Of a stretch of 45,294 nucleotides of DNA, positions 8,499 through 16,234 are shown piece after piece. The translations under genes and the position numbers were made by a program. Source of the DNA: Syntrophomonas sp. DTU018 (GTDB lineage Bacteria > Bacillota > Syntrophomonadia > Syntrophomonadales > Syntrophomonadaceae); contig LFSR01000030.1 of the NCBI GenBank assembly GCA_001513155.1, forward strand, positions 33,240 to 78,533, in the 5' to 3' direction. Under the pieces are notes generated by a model. The model did no database searches, was not told where the DNA came from, and saw only the letters and a list, made by a program, of their open reading frames with translations. The stretch's first letter is position 1. The number at the start of each line of letters is the position of its first letter.

Positions 8499-8650
8499 GA
8501 GAGTGTCAAAAAACTAGCTAAAAGAGATCGCCACGTCGCTACGCTCCTCGCGATGACATACCAAAAGGCCACCTTATGTGTCATTGCGAGCCCCGGAGGG
8601 GCGTGGCAATCTCGAATGTCCAACTATTAATAAGCTTTTTTACACGCTGC
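8499..8650. repeat. Palindromic repeat island B between two terminator copies
   Basis: About 152 bp. The left terminus is GAGAGTGTCAAAAAACTAGC and the right terminus AAGCTTTTTTACACGCTGC, which are imperfect inverted copies. Inside are GATCGCCACG...CGCGATGACA and TCATTGCGAGCCCC...GGCAATCTCGA units. The flanking terminator hairpins are identical, as expected for a target duplication. Confidence 0.85.
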
Positions 8651-8674
8651 AAAGAGGCCAACGGCCTCTTTTTT
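8651..8674 (+). terminator. Right copy of the murA terminator hairpin
   Basis: AAAGAGGCC (8651-8659) and GGCCTCTTT (8663-8671) followed by a longer T-run. Its sequence is identical to 8477-8498. Confidence 0.85.
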
Positions 8675-8757
8675 ATACGGTGATGGAAGATATTGAACAG
8701 TATAAGCCCCTCAGCATGGCACACAATATCTGTACCAAGTTATGAGGGAGGAATTTT

Positions 8758-9828
8758 ATGAACCGGGAAAGAGCCAATGGCGTGCTGGCATTTTTGGTTC
8801 TGTTTGTAATAGGATTGGCCCTTTATAACTTAATTGATACTGCTCTGGCTCCCAGCAAACCAATAGTGCAGGAAGAGTCGCCAGCGGCAGGAGGGGTAAG
8901 TGAAGCAGCGGCTCTGGTCAGCCCGTCGGTGGTGGGGATTACCAGCTTGCAAAAAGGAGGAGGAATATTTGACGGGCGCGACAGCGAATCCACTGGCTCA
9001 GGAGTAATTTTGGACAAAGAAGGCCACATCGTTACCAACAACCATGTGGTTGCTGATGCGGACCGGTTGATTGTTACCCTGGTAAACGGAGAAGAAAGAG
9101 AAGCCGAGATAGTAGGAACTGATCCCCGTACTGACCTGGCGGTTATAAAAATAAAGGGAGATGAGGATCTGACCCCGGCTGTATTTGGAGATTCCGATAA
9201 TCTGGCGGTGGGACAGGAAGTAATAGCCATCGGCAATCCCTTAGGGCTCAGTTTTGCCCGTTCCGTGACCGCCGGGGTGGTAAGCGGTCTGAACCGGTTG
9301 CTGAGCACCGATGAGGGTTTTGCCTACCGGCTTATCCAGACCGATGCCGCTATCAATCCGGGTAACAGCGGCGGTGCTCTGGCGAATCTGGAGGGAAGAG
9401 TCATTGGCATTAATACCGCCAAGATTGCCGTAGAAGGTTTTGAAGGCATGGGTTTTGCCATACCTTCCAATCAGGTGCAGATGGTAACCAAAGATCTGCT
9501 GCGCTATGGGGAGGTACAGAGGCCCAGGCTGGGAGTACGGATAGTAGGAGAAGTAAGCCCTGACCAGGCCAAGTACCACAAGCTGCCGATTTATCATGGA
9601 GTAGTAGTAGAGCCTCACGCAGGAGGCCCGGCTGACAAAGCTGGCATAGAACCTTTCGACATCATAACCCAAATTGACAACCAGAAAGTAACCACCAGTC
9701 AGGAACTGCAGGAAGCGATATTAAGCAAAAAAATTGGCCAGGTGGTGAAAGTACAGCTGATGCATCTTCCTGACGGCAATACTGCCAAAGCTCAGGTTAA
9801 AACCATTAGAGTCAAACTGACCAAATGA
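8758..9828 (+). CDS. htrA: HtrA/DegP-family serine protease with PDZ domain
   Basis: A 356-residue membrane-anchored protease for quality control of misfolded envelope proteins. The N-terminal hydrophobic segment (about 8-28) keeps it outside the membrane. The trypsin-like domain shows the triad His96 (TNNHVV), Asp126 (DPRTDLAV) and Ser204 in PGNSGG, and the substrate-binding GMGFAIPSN follows. One PDZ domain occupies about residues 255-350, with GPADKAGI. The ATG start follows GAGGGAGG. It is monocistronic, lying between repeat islands B and C. Confidence 0.92.
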   Translation: MNRERANGVLAFLVLFVIGLALYNLIDTALAPSKPIVQEESPAAGGVSEAAALVSPSVVGITSLQKGGGIFDGRDSESTGSGVILDKEGHIVTNNHVVADADRLIVTLVNGEEREAEIVGTDPRTDLAVIKIKGDEDLTPAVFGDSDNLAVGQEVIAIGNPLGLSFARSVTAGVVSGLNRLLSTDEGFAYRLIQTDAAINPGNSGGALANLEGRVIGINTAKIAVEGFEGMGFAIPSNQVQMVTKDLLRYGEVQRPRLGVRIVGEVSPDQAKYHKLPIYHGVVVEPHAGGPADKAGIEPFDIITQIDNQKVTTSQELQEAILSKKIGQVVKVQLMHLPDGNTAKAQVKTIRVKLTK

Positions 9829-9854
9829 GCAGGTTTACTTGCCCTATATAAAAT

Positions 9855-9880
9855 AAGCCCCGCTGCTGAAAGCGGGGCTT
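9855..9880. terminator. Terminator after htrA, left copy
   Basis: AAGCCCCGCT (9855-9864), loop GCTGAA, AGCGGGGCTT (9871-9880). The identical 26 bases recur at 9997-10022. Confidence 0.8.
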
Positions 9881-9996
9881 ACAGACTGTCAAAGAAGTCT
9901 ATTAGCGGTTCGACGTTCGAGATTGCCACGCCCCTCCGGGGCTCGCAATGACACATATGATGGCCTTTTGGTATGTCAACTTTTTTGACACTCTCT
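9881..9996. repeat. Palindromic repeat island C between two terminator copies
   Basis: 116 bp, and the most compact complete example. The left end CAGACTGTCAAAGAAGTCT and right end AACTTTTTTGACACTCTCT are imperfect inverted repeats. The centre is one TTGCCACGCCCC...GGGGCTCGCAATGACA unit. It is bounded exactly by the two identical terminator hairpins. Confidence 0.85.
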
Positions 9997-10022
9997 AAGC
10001 CCCGCTGCTGAAAGCGGGGCTT
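9997..10022. terminator. Right copy of the htrA-side terminator
   Basis: Identical to 9855-9880 and followed by TTGTTATTGTTGTTATTG. The perfect stem can act in both directions and would also close the leftward gene ending at 10039. Confidence 0.8.
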
Positions 10023-10038
10023 GTTATTGTTGTTATTG

Positions 10039-10440
10039 TTATAGACCTAACCGGGCATATTCTTCCTCATCGGGTTCGGCGTCATCGAATTTTGGTATGG
10101 AAATATCCGGAGCAGATCCATCCCGCAGATCGTGGATGCATCCTTCTTTCATATAGAAGCATTCCTTGCTGCCTATATTGACGATTATTTCCAGTCCGCC
10201 TTCTGCTGTGAGCTGGTAGAAGTTTTCGCCAATCCGCAGGATTTCCTGGATGGGGCCTTTGCCTAACAATTTAAGGCCGTACTTTTTCAGTTTGATTTTT
10301 TCTACATGAATACGCATCATGTCAAACATGGATTTCTTGGCGGCTTCCGCCATTTTAGTCAGGTCGATGGCGCTAGTATCCCGGAAAATAATACGAACTT
10401 CAAAACCAACAATATTTTTTGAGGATTCTTGACTACTCAT
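10039..10440 (-). CDS. Uncharacterised protein, 133 residues
   Basis: I do not recognise the family. The protein begins MSSQESSKNIVGFEVRI and is soluble, with mixed alpha/beta character and an acidic tail (DDAEPDEEEYARLGL). There is no membrane segment or signal peptide. I chose the ATG at 10440 over an upstream in-frame start (10464) because AAAGGAGGT sits eight bases before it on the minus strand. It lies in the same direction as the DUF6179 gene, 87 bp downstream, and may be part of the same unit or have its own promoter. Confidence 0.75.
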   Translation of the reverse strand: MSSQESSKNIVGFEVRIIFRDTSAIDLTKMAEAAKKSMFDMMRIHVEKIKLKKYGLKLLGKGPIQEILRIGENFYQLTAEGGLEIIVNIGSKECFYMKEGCIHDLRDGSAPDISIPKFDDAEPDEEEYARLGL

Positions 10441-10527
10441 GTAAATCAACCTCCTTTTTAACAAAATAGCATATTTGTGGCAGGATTGTAAGGTAGTATA
10501 TAACAGGATAAGACAAAATATGTGTTA

Positions 10528-11913
10528 TTATGCTAGCTGGATGATAAGCTGTTGAATATTCTTCAGCCTTTCACTGCTGAGGCTTGCCAGATAAAAAATC
10601 AGCTGGGATGTCCACTCCTTCTCTGAATGGCTGCTGCTGAACAGCTTTACCAATGGGGCATCATTCTCCGCAAAGATATCGACAACCAGTCGGGCCAGCA
10701 TCGATAATTCCAAATCCCCCAGATGCTGAAAAAGCACCGGATAGTCCTGGCTAACCAGGCAGTCTGCTTCCAAAATATCTATAAAGTCGCTGAATGTGCG
10801 GACATTGCCCATAATCAGGGCAGCCTTGGCCTGACTGTCGGTTAATTGGCGGAGTTTATCTGTTAAATGGCGAAAATCAGTATCTTTCATCGGTGCAGGT
10901 TGTTTCAAGGCCACCATTGGCTGGGGGATGGGATGGTCGGTTATGACCAATTTGTCCAGGCTGTGGTTTTGCAGCGCGGGAATTAACCTGTGAAGAAGGT
11001 TATTCTCAGCAGATTTAATGTAATCGATAAGATCGGAATCGTTTATTTCCAGCTGAACAATTAATCGGTTCACAGATTGTTTGAGCACCGGGGGAATAAA
11101 GGATAGGTCCAGGGAATAAAGCTGGGAGCGCAAAAGGTCGCTGTCCGCTTTGGAAATGGTCAAATGGCGGGCATTTTGACCCAGCATAACGGCAAATACG
11201 GCATTGGCAAACACGATTTCAAAAATATTTAATAGAAATTCAGGATAGTCGATGTGATAAGTTCTGCCGTAGTTTTGCAGCAGCCTGTTAATGTCCGGAT
11301 CCGCAAAGTTGGAACAGAATTGATTTTCCAGGTTCAGTTTACTGATGTACTCCTGGATATAAAATATGCCCCGCTGGTTTTGGCAGTGGCTGGCTAAAGG
11401 ATAATCAATATCAGCCATGGTGTCATGGGCCAGAAATCTAGGGTCATATTGGGCCAAAAAACCGGGCAACCCTTCATCGATTGTAGAGTTATAGGCAATC
11501 AAATCAGTTGCAATCCGCGATGCCTTGGTTTGCGCAAACAACTTCCGGGTTTCTTCCAGGCAGGATTCAACCTGGGCCAGCCCATCCTGGTATATTTCCA
11601 TTATCGTTTTGCTGTGCAGTTCCCTAAGACTTTCTTCGGGGGCGTTCAGAGCCAGCAAGCGGGCGTCGATACAATAAAGAATAGAGTTGATCAAGGACTG
11701 GGCGGTGGCAGCAGTGACAGAACTGCTTTGGCCGCCGGTATATTTAAATATTACCTTTTTCAGCACTTCCATAACCTGTAACTGAATGGATTGTATCATG
11801 GTTTCATTGATTAATTGGGCAGCTAAAGCATTGTTCAGGAGAGATACCAAATAATTATCAGGATTCAGGGCAGATAATTTCCGCGTGCATTTTGGGAAAA
11901 GCGGTTTGCTCAT
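10528..11913 (-). CDS. Uncharacterised protein, DUF6179-like
   Basis: A 461-residue, largely alpha-helical soluble protein with no catalytic motif I can identify. It has the look of the DUF6179 proteins of Clostridia, usually found beside a DUF6323 gene, and that is the arrangement here. The family name is from memory. Its ATG overlaps the stop of the upstream gene in an ATGA (11910-11913), so translation is coupled. Leu and Ile content is high and there are few cysteines. No function is established. Confidence 0.8.
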   Translation of the reverse strand: MSKPLFPKCTRKLSALNPDNYLVSLLNNALAAQLINETMIQSIQLQVMEVLKKVIFKYTGGQSSSVTAATAQSLINSILYCIDARLLALNAPEESLRELHSKTIMEIYQDGLAQVESCLEETRKLFAQTKASRIATDLIAYNSTIDEGLPGFLAQYDPRFLAHDTMADIDYPLASHCQNQRGIFYIQEYISKLNLENQFCSNFADPDINRLLQNYGRTYHIDYPEFLLNIFEIVFANAVFAVMLGQNARHLTISKADSDLLRSQLYSLDLSFIPPVLKQSVNRLIVQLEINDSDLIDYIKSAENNLLHRLIPALQNHSLDKLVITDHPIPQPMVALKQPAPMKDTDFRHLTDKLRQLTDSQAKAALIMGNVRTFSDFIDILEADCLVSQDYPVLFQHLGDLELSMLARLVVDIFAENDAPLVKLFSSSHSEKEWTSQLIFYLASLSSERLKNIQQLIIQLA

Positions 11914-12392
11914 TTGCTCACCTCATTATCTTCACCGGATAAAGTACGGTAATAATGTCCCTGGCGGGCAGCTTGGATAACATCCTCCATTCCCTGGCTT
12001 ACCAATAACTCAATGGAGCCCCCACAACGGGTGTCGAAGCGTTCTTTCATAAGCTCGATTATTTCCAAATCGCCAATCTCATCCCGGGTTTCATTTTTGA
12101 TATAGTAAAAGGCTTCCATTAGGTCTATAACAGCAGCAGCGTAATTTTCCTGGCTTATGAAAGGGGAGCGGCAGAATATGGTGATCAGCTGACTGATGAC
12201 TCCAGTGCTTATCTCTACACGACCTAAGTTTTTCAAGATTGCCTGGCGAGCCATGAAGATCTGTTCAGCATCCTCTTCATTCAGGGACAGTCCATATTGA
12301 CAAGAGACAGTATTGGTAGCCATAATTTGATGTATAGTGTCCTGCTTAGTCAAGCTGTGTAATGAAAACCTAAATGGCATGATGTTAGACAT
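11910..12392 (-). CDS. Uncharacterised protein, DUF6323-like
   Basis: A 160-residue protein of the DUF6323 type (name from memory). The pattern YGLSLNEEDAEQIFMAR, then GRVEISTGVISQLI and QENYAAAVIDLMEAFYYIKNE matches my recollection of the family. It is the first gene of a leftward unit, translationally coupled to the DUF6179-like gene. GGGAGGT sits eight bases before the ATG. The close, conserved pairing suggests the two products act together, possibly as a complex; the role is unknown. Confidence 0.8.
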   Translation of the reverse strand: MSNIMPFRFSLHSLTKQDTIHQIMATNTVSCQYGLSLNEEDAEQIFMARQAILKNLGRVEISTGVISQLITIFCRSPFISQENYAAAVIDLMEAFYYIKNETRDEIGDLEIIELMKERFDTRCGGSIELLVSQGMEDVIQAARQGHYYRTLSGEDNEVSK

Positions 12393-12413
12393 ATATTTAA
12401 CCTCCCGCGCCTC

Positions 12414-12442
12414 TTGACAAATAATAAAATATATGCTATAAT
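12414..12442 (+). promoter_or_regulatory. Near-perfect rightward promoter
   Basis: TTGACA (12414-12419), 17-bp spacer, TATAAT (12437-12442), with TGC just before the -10 box. Both hexamers match the sigma-A consensus and the -10 is extended, making this the strongest promoter in the window. It points away from the DUF6323/DUF6179 operon. Confidence 0.8.
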
Positions 12443-12448
12443 TTAATT

Positions 12449-12529
12449 TTAAACATTAAGGGTAGTTTATTATATCTAAGAATTACAATTTAGTCAAGAA
12501 GACCAGAAGCCTTATAAAGGGCTTCTTTT
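12449..12529 (+). ncRNA. Candidate small RNA or attenuated leader
   Basis: The strong promoter at 12414-12442 predicts a transcript starting near 12449, and an intrinsic terminator ends near 12529, giving about 80 nt. There is no start codon with a ribosome site inside it. It may be an independent small RNA, or the leader of the 4Fe-4S gene at 12884 cut short by the terminator. I recognise no known RNA family. Confidence 0.4.
12505..12529 (+). terminator. Terminator, left copy of a duplicated hairpin
   Basis: AGAAGCC (12505-12511) pairs with GGCTTCT (12520-12526), followed by TTT. The hairpin plus the following TTTTGTATTAAATAG recurs, with small changes, at 12709-12743. Confidence 0.75.
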
Positions 12530-12540
12530 GTATTAAATAG

Positions 12541-12708
12541 CAATTTTCACCTGTGGCACAGGCCACGATGAATGAAAAGTCACCTTTTGTGTCATTGCTG
12601 TGAAAATGGCTTTCATGTCAGTAAAAAGGCAACCATTGTGTCATCGCGAGCGCGTAGCGCGTGGCAATCTCAAGCGTCTAAGCCCTAGTAGATTTCTTTG
12701 ACAGTCTG
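12541..12708. repeat. Palindromic repeat island D between two terminator copies
   Basis: Contains ACCTGTGGCACAGGCCACGATGA, TGCTGTGAAAATGGC and CATCGCGAGCGCG...GTGGCAATCTC units and ends in GATTTCTTTGACAGTCTG. The matching left terminus is missing. Bases 12577-12676 are nearly identical to the inverted segment 40765-40866. Confidence 0.8.
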
Positions 12709-12732
12709 AGAAGCCTTAAAAGGGCTTCTTTT
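12709..12732 (+). terminator. Right copy of the duplicated terminator
   Basis: AGAAGCC (12709-12715) pairs with GGCTTCT (12723-12729), then TTT. The copy differs from 12505-12540 by one deletion and one substitution over about 35 bases, which suggests an older duplication than islands B and C. Confidence 0.75.
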
Positions 12733-12883
12733 GTTTTAAATAGTGATGATAATTGCACAGAGCAAATAAACATCTGCTGTACCCCGGCAGGAATAAAAAT
12801 CTTAAGCATTGAATATTTCGAAATAGAATTTAGGTACAGGAAACATGTGCTTCTAAACCACATTTAATTGGGAGGGATTGTGG

Positions 12884-13924
12884 GTGGCAACCGAAGCCTT
12901 TAAGAGTTACGCAGCCCGTTTGGGATTTCCCGATTCGGATACCATGCTGGAGATACTGGAAATGCTTTTTCCGGAAGGGGACGCAAGAAGGGTATTTGAG
13001 GCTCTGGCCAAACCGGCTACCATTGATGAAATTGCAGCGGTCACCGGTATGTCCAGGCAGCAGGTGGAAGAGGCCACTTCTTACCTGCATCGCGCCGGTG
13101 CCATTGCCCGTTATCTTGATCCTCCGGACAAGTTTAAGCTCTTTGGAGCCATGATAGAACTCAGGGATGCTTCCGTTGTGTATCCCCGTGCTCCCCAGGA
13201 ACTGTTTCAGCTGTGGGATAAACTGATAACCGAGGACTTAAAGAAGGTGGTTCCGGTTTGGAAGCAAGCCAATTATCCTCAGATATTGCGTACGGTACCT
13301 ATTGAAGAAGCGGTTCCCTCCCAGAATCTCATTCTGGACATTGACTCTGCCCGGCAGATCATCAAACAGGCGGAAATAATAACCGCTGCCCCCTGCCCTT
13401 GCCGGACTCAGGCCCAGCAGGTTGGCAAAATGGACGAAAAGTGCCCCGCTCCCAGGGATGTTGATCTATGCCTGCAGATAAACAGGTTTGCTTACCATTT
13501 TATACAGCGGGGTATCGGGGAACAGATCAGCCAGGAGGAAGCCCTGCGCCGCCTGGGTATGGCAGAGGATGCCGGACTGGTTCACCAGGTACGCAATAAT
13601 GTGAAAAGAGACATGTTAATGTGCAACTGCTGTGCCTGCTGCTGTACCGGCCTGTACATGACCCACAAGCTTGATTATGCTGTTTATGCCAAATCCCGCT
13701 TCCAGGTTCGTCTGGATGAGGCAGCCTGCAACGGCTGCGGCAAGTGCGTCAAGCGCTGCCAGTTTAAGGCTATTACTCTGGATAAGAGCCGCCCTAAATC
13801 GGAGCGTAAAGCTGAGTTCGACCTGGATAAGTGCTATGGATGCGGCAATTGCGTAGTCACCTGCCCCACTCAGGCCCTGGCTTTAATAGAAGTGCGGCCC
13901 CGGGAATATGTGCGCAATACCTGA
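12884..13924 (+). CDS. 4Fe-4S protein with winged-helix-like N-terminus
   Basis: A 346-residue cytosolic iron-sulfur protein. Residues about 30-80 read like a winged-helix domain (IDEIAAVTGMSRQQVEEATSYL). The middle contains CPCRTQ and a dense CNCCACCC block. The C-terminus has two ferredoxin motifs, CNGCGKCVKRC (about 282-292) and CYGCGNCVVTC (about 317-327). I chose GTG at 12884 instead of the in-frame TTG at 12878 because GGAGG (12871-12875) is eight bases from the GTG but only two from the TTG. hypA follows 18 bp downstream, so the two are likely co-transcribed. The role is unknown; redox-linked regulation or electron transfer to hydrogenase maturation are both only inference. Confidence 0.85.
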   Translation: MATEAFKSYAARLGFPDSDTMLEILEMLFPEGDARRVFEALAKPATIDEIAAVTGMSRQQVEEATSYLHRAGAIARYLDPPDKFKLFGAMIELRDASVVYPRAPQELFQLWDKLITEDLKKVVPVWKQANYPQILRTVPIEEAVPSQNLILDIDSARQIIKQAEIITAAPCPCRTQAQQVGKMDEKCPAPRDVDLCLQINRFAYHFIQRGIGEQISQEEALRRLGMAEDAGLVHQVRNNVKRDMLMCNCCACCCTGLYMTHKLDYAVYAKSRFQVRLDEAACNGCGKCVKRCQFKAITLDKSRPKSERKAEFDLDKCYGCGNCVVTCPTQALALIEVRPREYVRNT

Positions 13925-13942
13925 TGCCGGGGGATAAATGAT

Positions 13943-14296
13943 ATGCACGAACTGCCGGTAGTAGAAAGCATTTTGAACATAGTAATGAAACATGCGGAAA
14001 TGAACCAGGTGCAGAAAATAGTCTCCATCAGCCTCATTGTAGGGGAACTGAGTGACCTGGAAGCAGAATGGATGCAGCACTATTTCGACTTTTTAAGTAA
14101 CGATACCCTGGCGGAAGGCGCCCGGCTAAAAATTACCTACACCCCTATTATCCTGCGCTGTCCCCAGTGCGGCCATTCTTTTCAGGTAAAAAAAGAGCAT
14201 TTGACGACAGCTTCCTGCCCCTCCTGCGCCCATGACGGCAAGTTCGACCTGGTATCAGGCAAGGAGTATTACATAAAAGAGATGGAAGCATATTAG
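13943..14296 (+). CDS. hypA: Hydrogenase nickel insertion protein HypA
   Basis: A 117-residue nickel metallochaperone that delivers Ni to hydrogenase large subunits with HypB. The N-terminal MHELPVVES supplies the nickel-binding His2 and Glu3. The zinc site is CPQC (Cys73, Cys76) and CPSC (Cys92, Cys95). The gene is separated from hypB (320-988) by 13 kb and pairs instead with the upstream 4Fe-4S gene. GGGGGATAA precedes the ATG. Confidence 0.93.
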   Translation: MHELPVVESILNIVMKHAEMNQVQKIVSISLIVGELSDLEAEWMQHYFDFLSNDTLAEGARLKITYTPIILRCPQCGHSFQVKKEHLTTASCPSCAHDGKFDLVSGKEYYIKEMEAY

Positions 14297-14324
14297 AAAT
14301 TGGTGCCAGCGGTTAAAGGGAGAT

Positions 14325-14354
14325 ATGCAGCGGAAACGGAAGTTCCCGCTGCAT
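14325..14354. terminator. Hairpin between convergent hypA and propeller genes
   Basis: ATGCAGCGG (14325-14333) pairs with CCGCTGCAT (14346-14354). There is no T-run on either side, so termination is doubtful. Confidence 0.35.
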
Positions 14355-14373
14355 CCGGTAAAACCTGCTTTGC

Positions 14374-16041
14374 TCAAGCTGAGGATTGAAGAATAGTGCC
14401 GAAATCGCCTACCACCACATCTCCTGCAGGGGAACAGGTTATGCCGTAGAGGAAATGATCAGTGGCGGTGTTCTGTACTTCCCATTGAGTGCCATCAATG
14501 GAGTAAGCTACTTTCCCCGGGGTGCCGCTTAAAGCAAAGCGGTCCTGGCAGAACACTACATGCAGCCAGAAGGGGGAATTCTCACCTACTCGGAGGATGG
14601 TCCAGCTGCTGCTGTCCGGGGAAGTCATCACCAGGCCGGAATCGCCGGCGGCAACAAACAGACCCTGACCATAGGCAATACTTTGCAGTGATTCAAAACC
14701 AGGTTCCACTGCCGCCTGCTGCCAGTCCTGGCCATTGGGAGAAACCAGTATGATACGGTTGTTGCCCACCGCCACAAAGCGATCCTCCCCAAAAGCCACC
14801 CCATTAAGTGTAGTGGTGGTACCCGATTCCGTTACCTGCCAGTTTCTTCCGTCCGGGGAGGTTAGGATAATACCCTTTTCCCCCACGACAACAAACTGCC
14901 CATTTCCAAAAGTTACGGCTCTAAGCCGGTTGGTTAAGGGAACTGTCTCCTGGTACCAGCTGACTCCATTGGCGGATCTGAGTATGGTCCCGTTATCTCC
15001 CACCGCAATGAAGGTTTGATGGGCATGAGTCACACCCCACAGGTGGCTGGTGGTGCCGCTGTCCCTGGCTTGCCACCTGACTCCATCGGGAGAGGTCAAT
15101 ATGGTTCCGTTATTGCCGACTGCCACCAGCATGTCAGCCCCGAAGACTACATCGTGGAGTTCTTCATAAACACCGGAGGTCTGCCTGGTCCAACTGGATC
15201 CATCTGGAGAAGTGAGTATTATTCCGCCTAGGCCGGTGACAACAAATAGATCAGGACTGCTGGCGATGCTTAAGGATAAAAGCAGGTCATCAGTAAGCTG
15301 CACCGTCCATTCCCGGCCATCGGCGGAAGTCAGCACCACACCGGTGTTAAGATCCAGGTCTCTCCCTACCGCAACGTAGAGGCCATTGCCAAAGGTCACT
15401 TCCTCTAAAAAAGCAGTACTGTGGGAAGCGACACTGCTCCAGGTTACCCCATCAGGAGAAGTCAGAATAGTGCCACCGCCGCCTACCGCTACAAACTGGC
15501 CTTGGGCATAGACTACACTGTTCAAGGGGAATCCCCCGAAAGACCCCCGGTTGGTCCAGGTGATCCCGTCCGGGGAGGTGAAGATGGATCCTCCCGTTCC
15601 CACTGCCACAAAGGTGTCATTGCCGAAAGCTACTCCCTGCAGCCAGAAAACCGTGACCCCGTTGGGGGTCCAGTTTTCACCGTCGGTGGAGGTGACTATG
15701 GTCCCCAGCTGTCCTACCGCCACATACATCCCATTGCCAAAGGCAACATCATCCAGCCAGGATGAGGTGCCTGATTCCTGGGATCGCCAGGTTACTCCAT
15801 CAGGAGAGGTAAGAATGGTTCCTTCCATTCCCACTGCTACATACAGTCCGTTGCCATAGCCGACTCCGGACAAGTAATTAGTGGTCCCGCTGTTCTGTAT
15901 AGTCCAGTTGCTGCCGTCAGAAGAGGTCATAATCGTACCGAATTGACCCGCTGCCACAAATTGTCCTTCGGCATAGGCAGCCGCCCGCAGAGCATTCCCC
16001 TGGGGAAGAGGGTTGCGCCACAGCCATTGGGTATCAGCCAT
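14374..16041 (-). CDS. Fourteen-repeat beta-propeller protein
   Basis: A protein of 555 residues from the ATG at 16041, or 563 from a GTG at 16065 that lacks a clear ribosome site; GGTGA precedes the ATG. It consists of tandem repeats of about 40 residues with the pattern FGNGxYVAVGxxGTILTSPDGxxW. I count 13 full [ST]SxDGxxW-type motifs. The C-terminal strand GDFGTILQSSA can complete a fourteenth with the N-terminal TQWLWRN, so two seven-bladed propellers closed by N- and C-terminal strands are plausible. No signal peptide is seen. Ycf48-like and BNR-type propellers look similar. The partner or ligand is unknown. Confidence 0.82.
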   Translation of the reverse strand: MADTQWLWRNPLPQGNALRAAAYAEGQFVAAGQFGTIMTSSDGSNWTIQNSGTTNYLSGVGYGNGLYVAVGMEGTILTSPDGVTWRSQESGTSSWLDDVAFGNGMYVAVGQLGTIVTSTDGENWTPNGVTVFWLQGVAFGNDTFVAVGTGGSIFTSPDGITWTNRGSFGGFPLNSVVYAQGQFVAVGGGGTILTSPDGVTWSSVASHSTAFLEEVTFGNGLYVAVGRDLDLNTGVVLTSADGREWTVQLTDDLLLSLSIASSPDLFVVTGLGGIILTSPDGSSWTRQTSGVYEELHDVVFGADMLVAVGNNGTILTSPDGVRWQARDSGTTSHLWGVTHAHQTFIAVGDNGTILRSANGVSWYQETVPLTNRLRAVTFGNGQFVVVGEKGIILTSPDGRNWQVTESGTTTTLNGVAFGEDRFVAVGNNRIILVSPNGQDWQQAAVEPGFESLQSIAYGQGLFVAAGDSGLVMTSPDSSSWTILRVGENSPFWLHVVFCQDRFALSGTPGKVAYSIDGTQWEVQNTATDHFLYGITCSPAGDVVVGDFGTILQSSA

Positions 16042-16193
16042 ATTTAAAATCACCGCTTTCTGCACAAATTTTATTGCCGGTACTTTTTACTGGTAACCGA
16101 GCAGAATATAATCGGTTCCATTAACTATGTATGCTAACCGGCATCACTTTGGTGATTTTTTCTCGCCAAAATGCAGGCGGAGCAGGAGCTTAC

Positions 16194-16223
16194 TTGACAG
16201 ACAGGAAGAAAATAAAATATACT
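16194..16223 (+). promoter_or_regulatory. Promoter of the DUF6530/GIY-YIG operon
   Basis: TTGACA (16194-16199), 18-bp spacer, TATACT (16218-16223). Transcription would begin near 16230, directly before the palindrome at 16235. Confidence 0.7.
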
Positions 16224-16234
16224 CAAGCAGTAGA

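Noticed and set aside
8700-8757. Possible sigma-54 promoter (TGGCACACAATATCTG) before htrA
   Set aside because: The -24-like TGGCAC is present but the required GC at the -12 position is missing.
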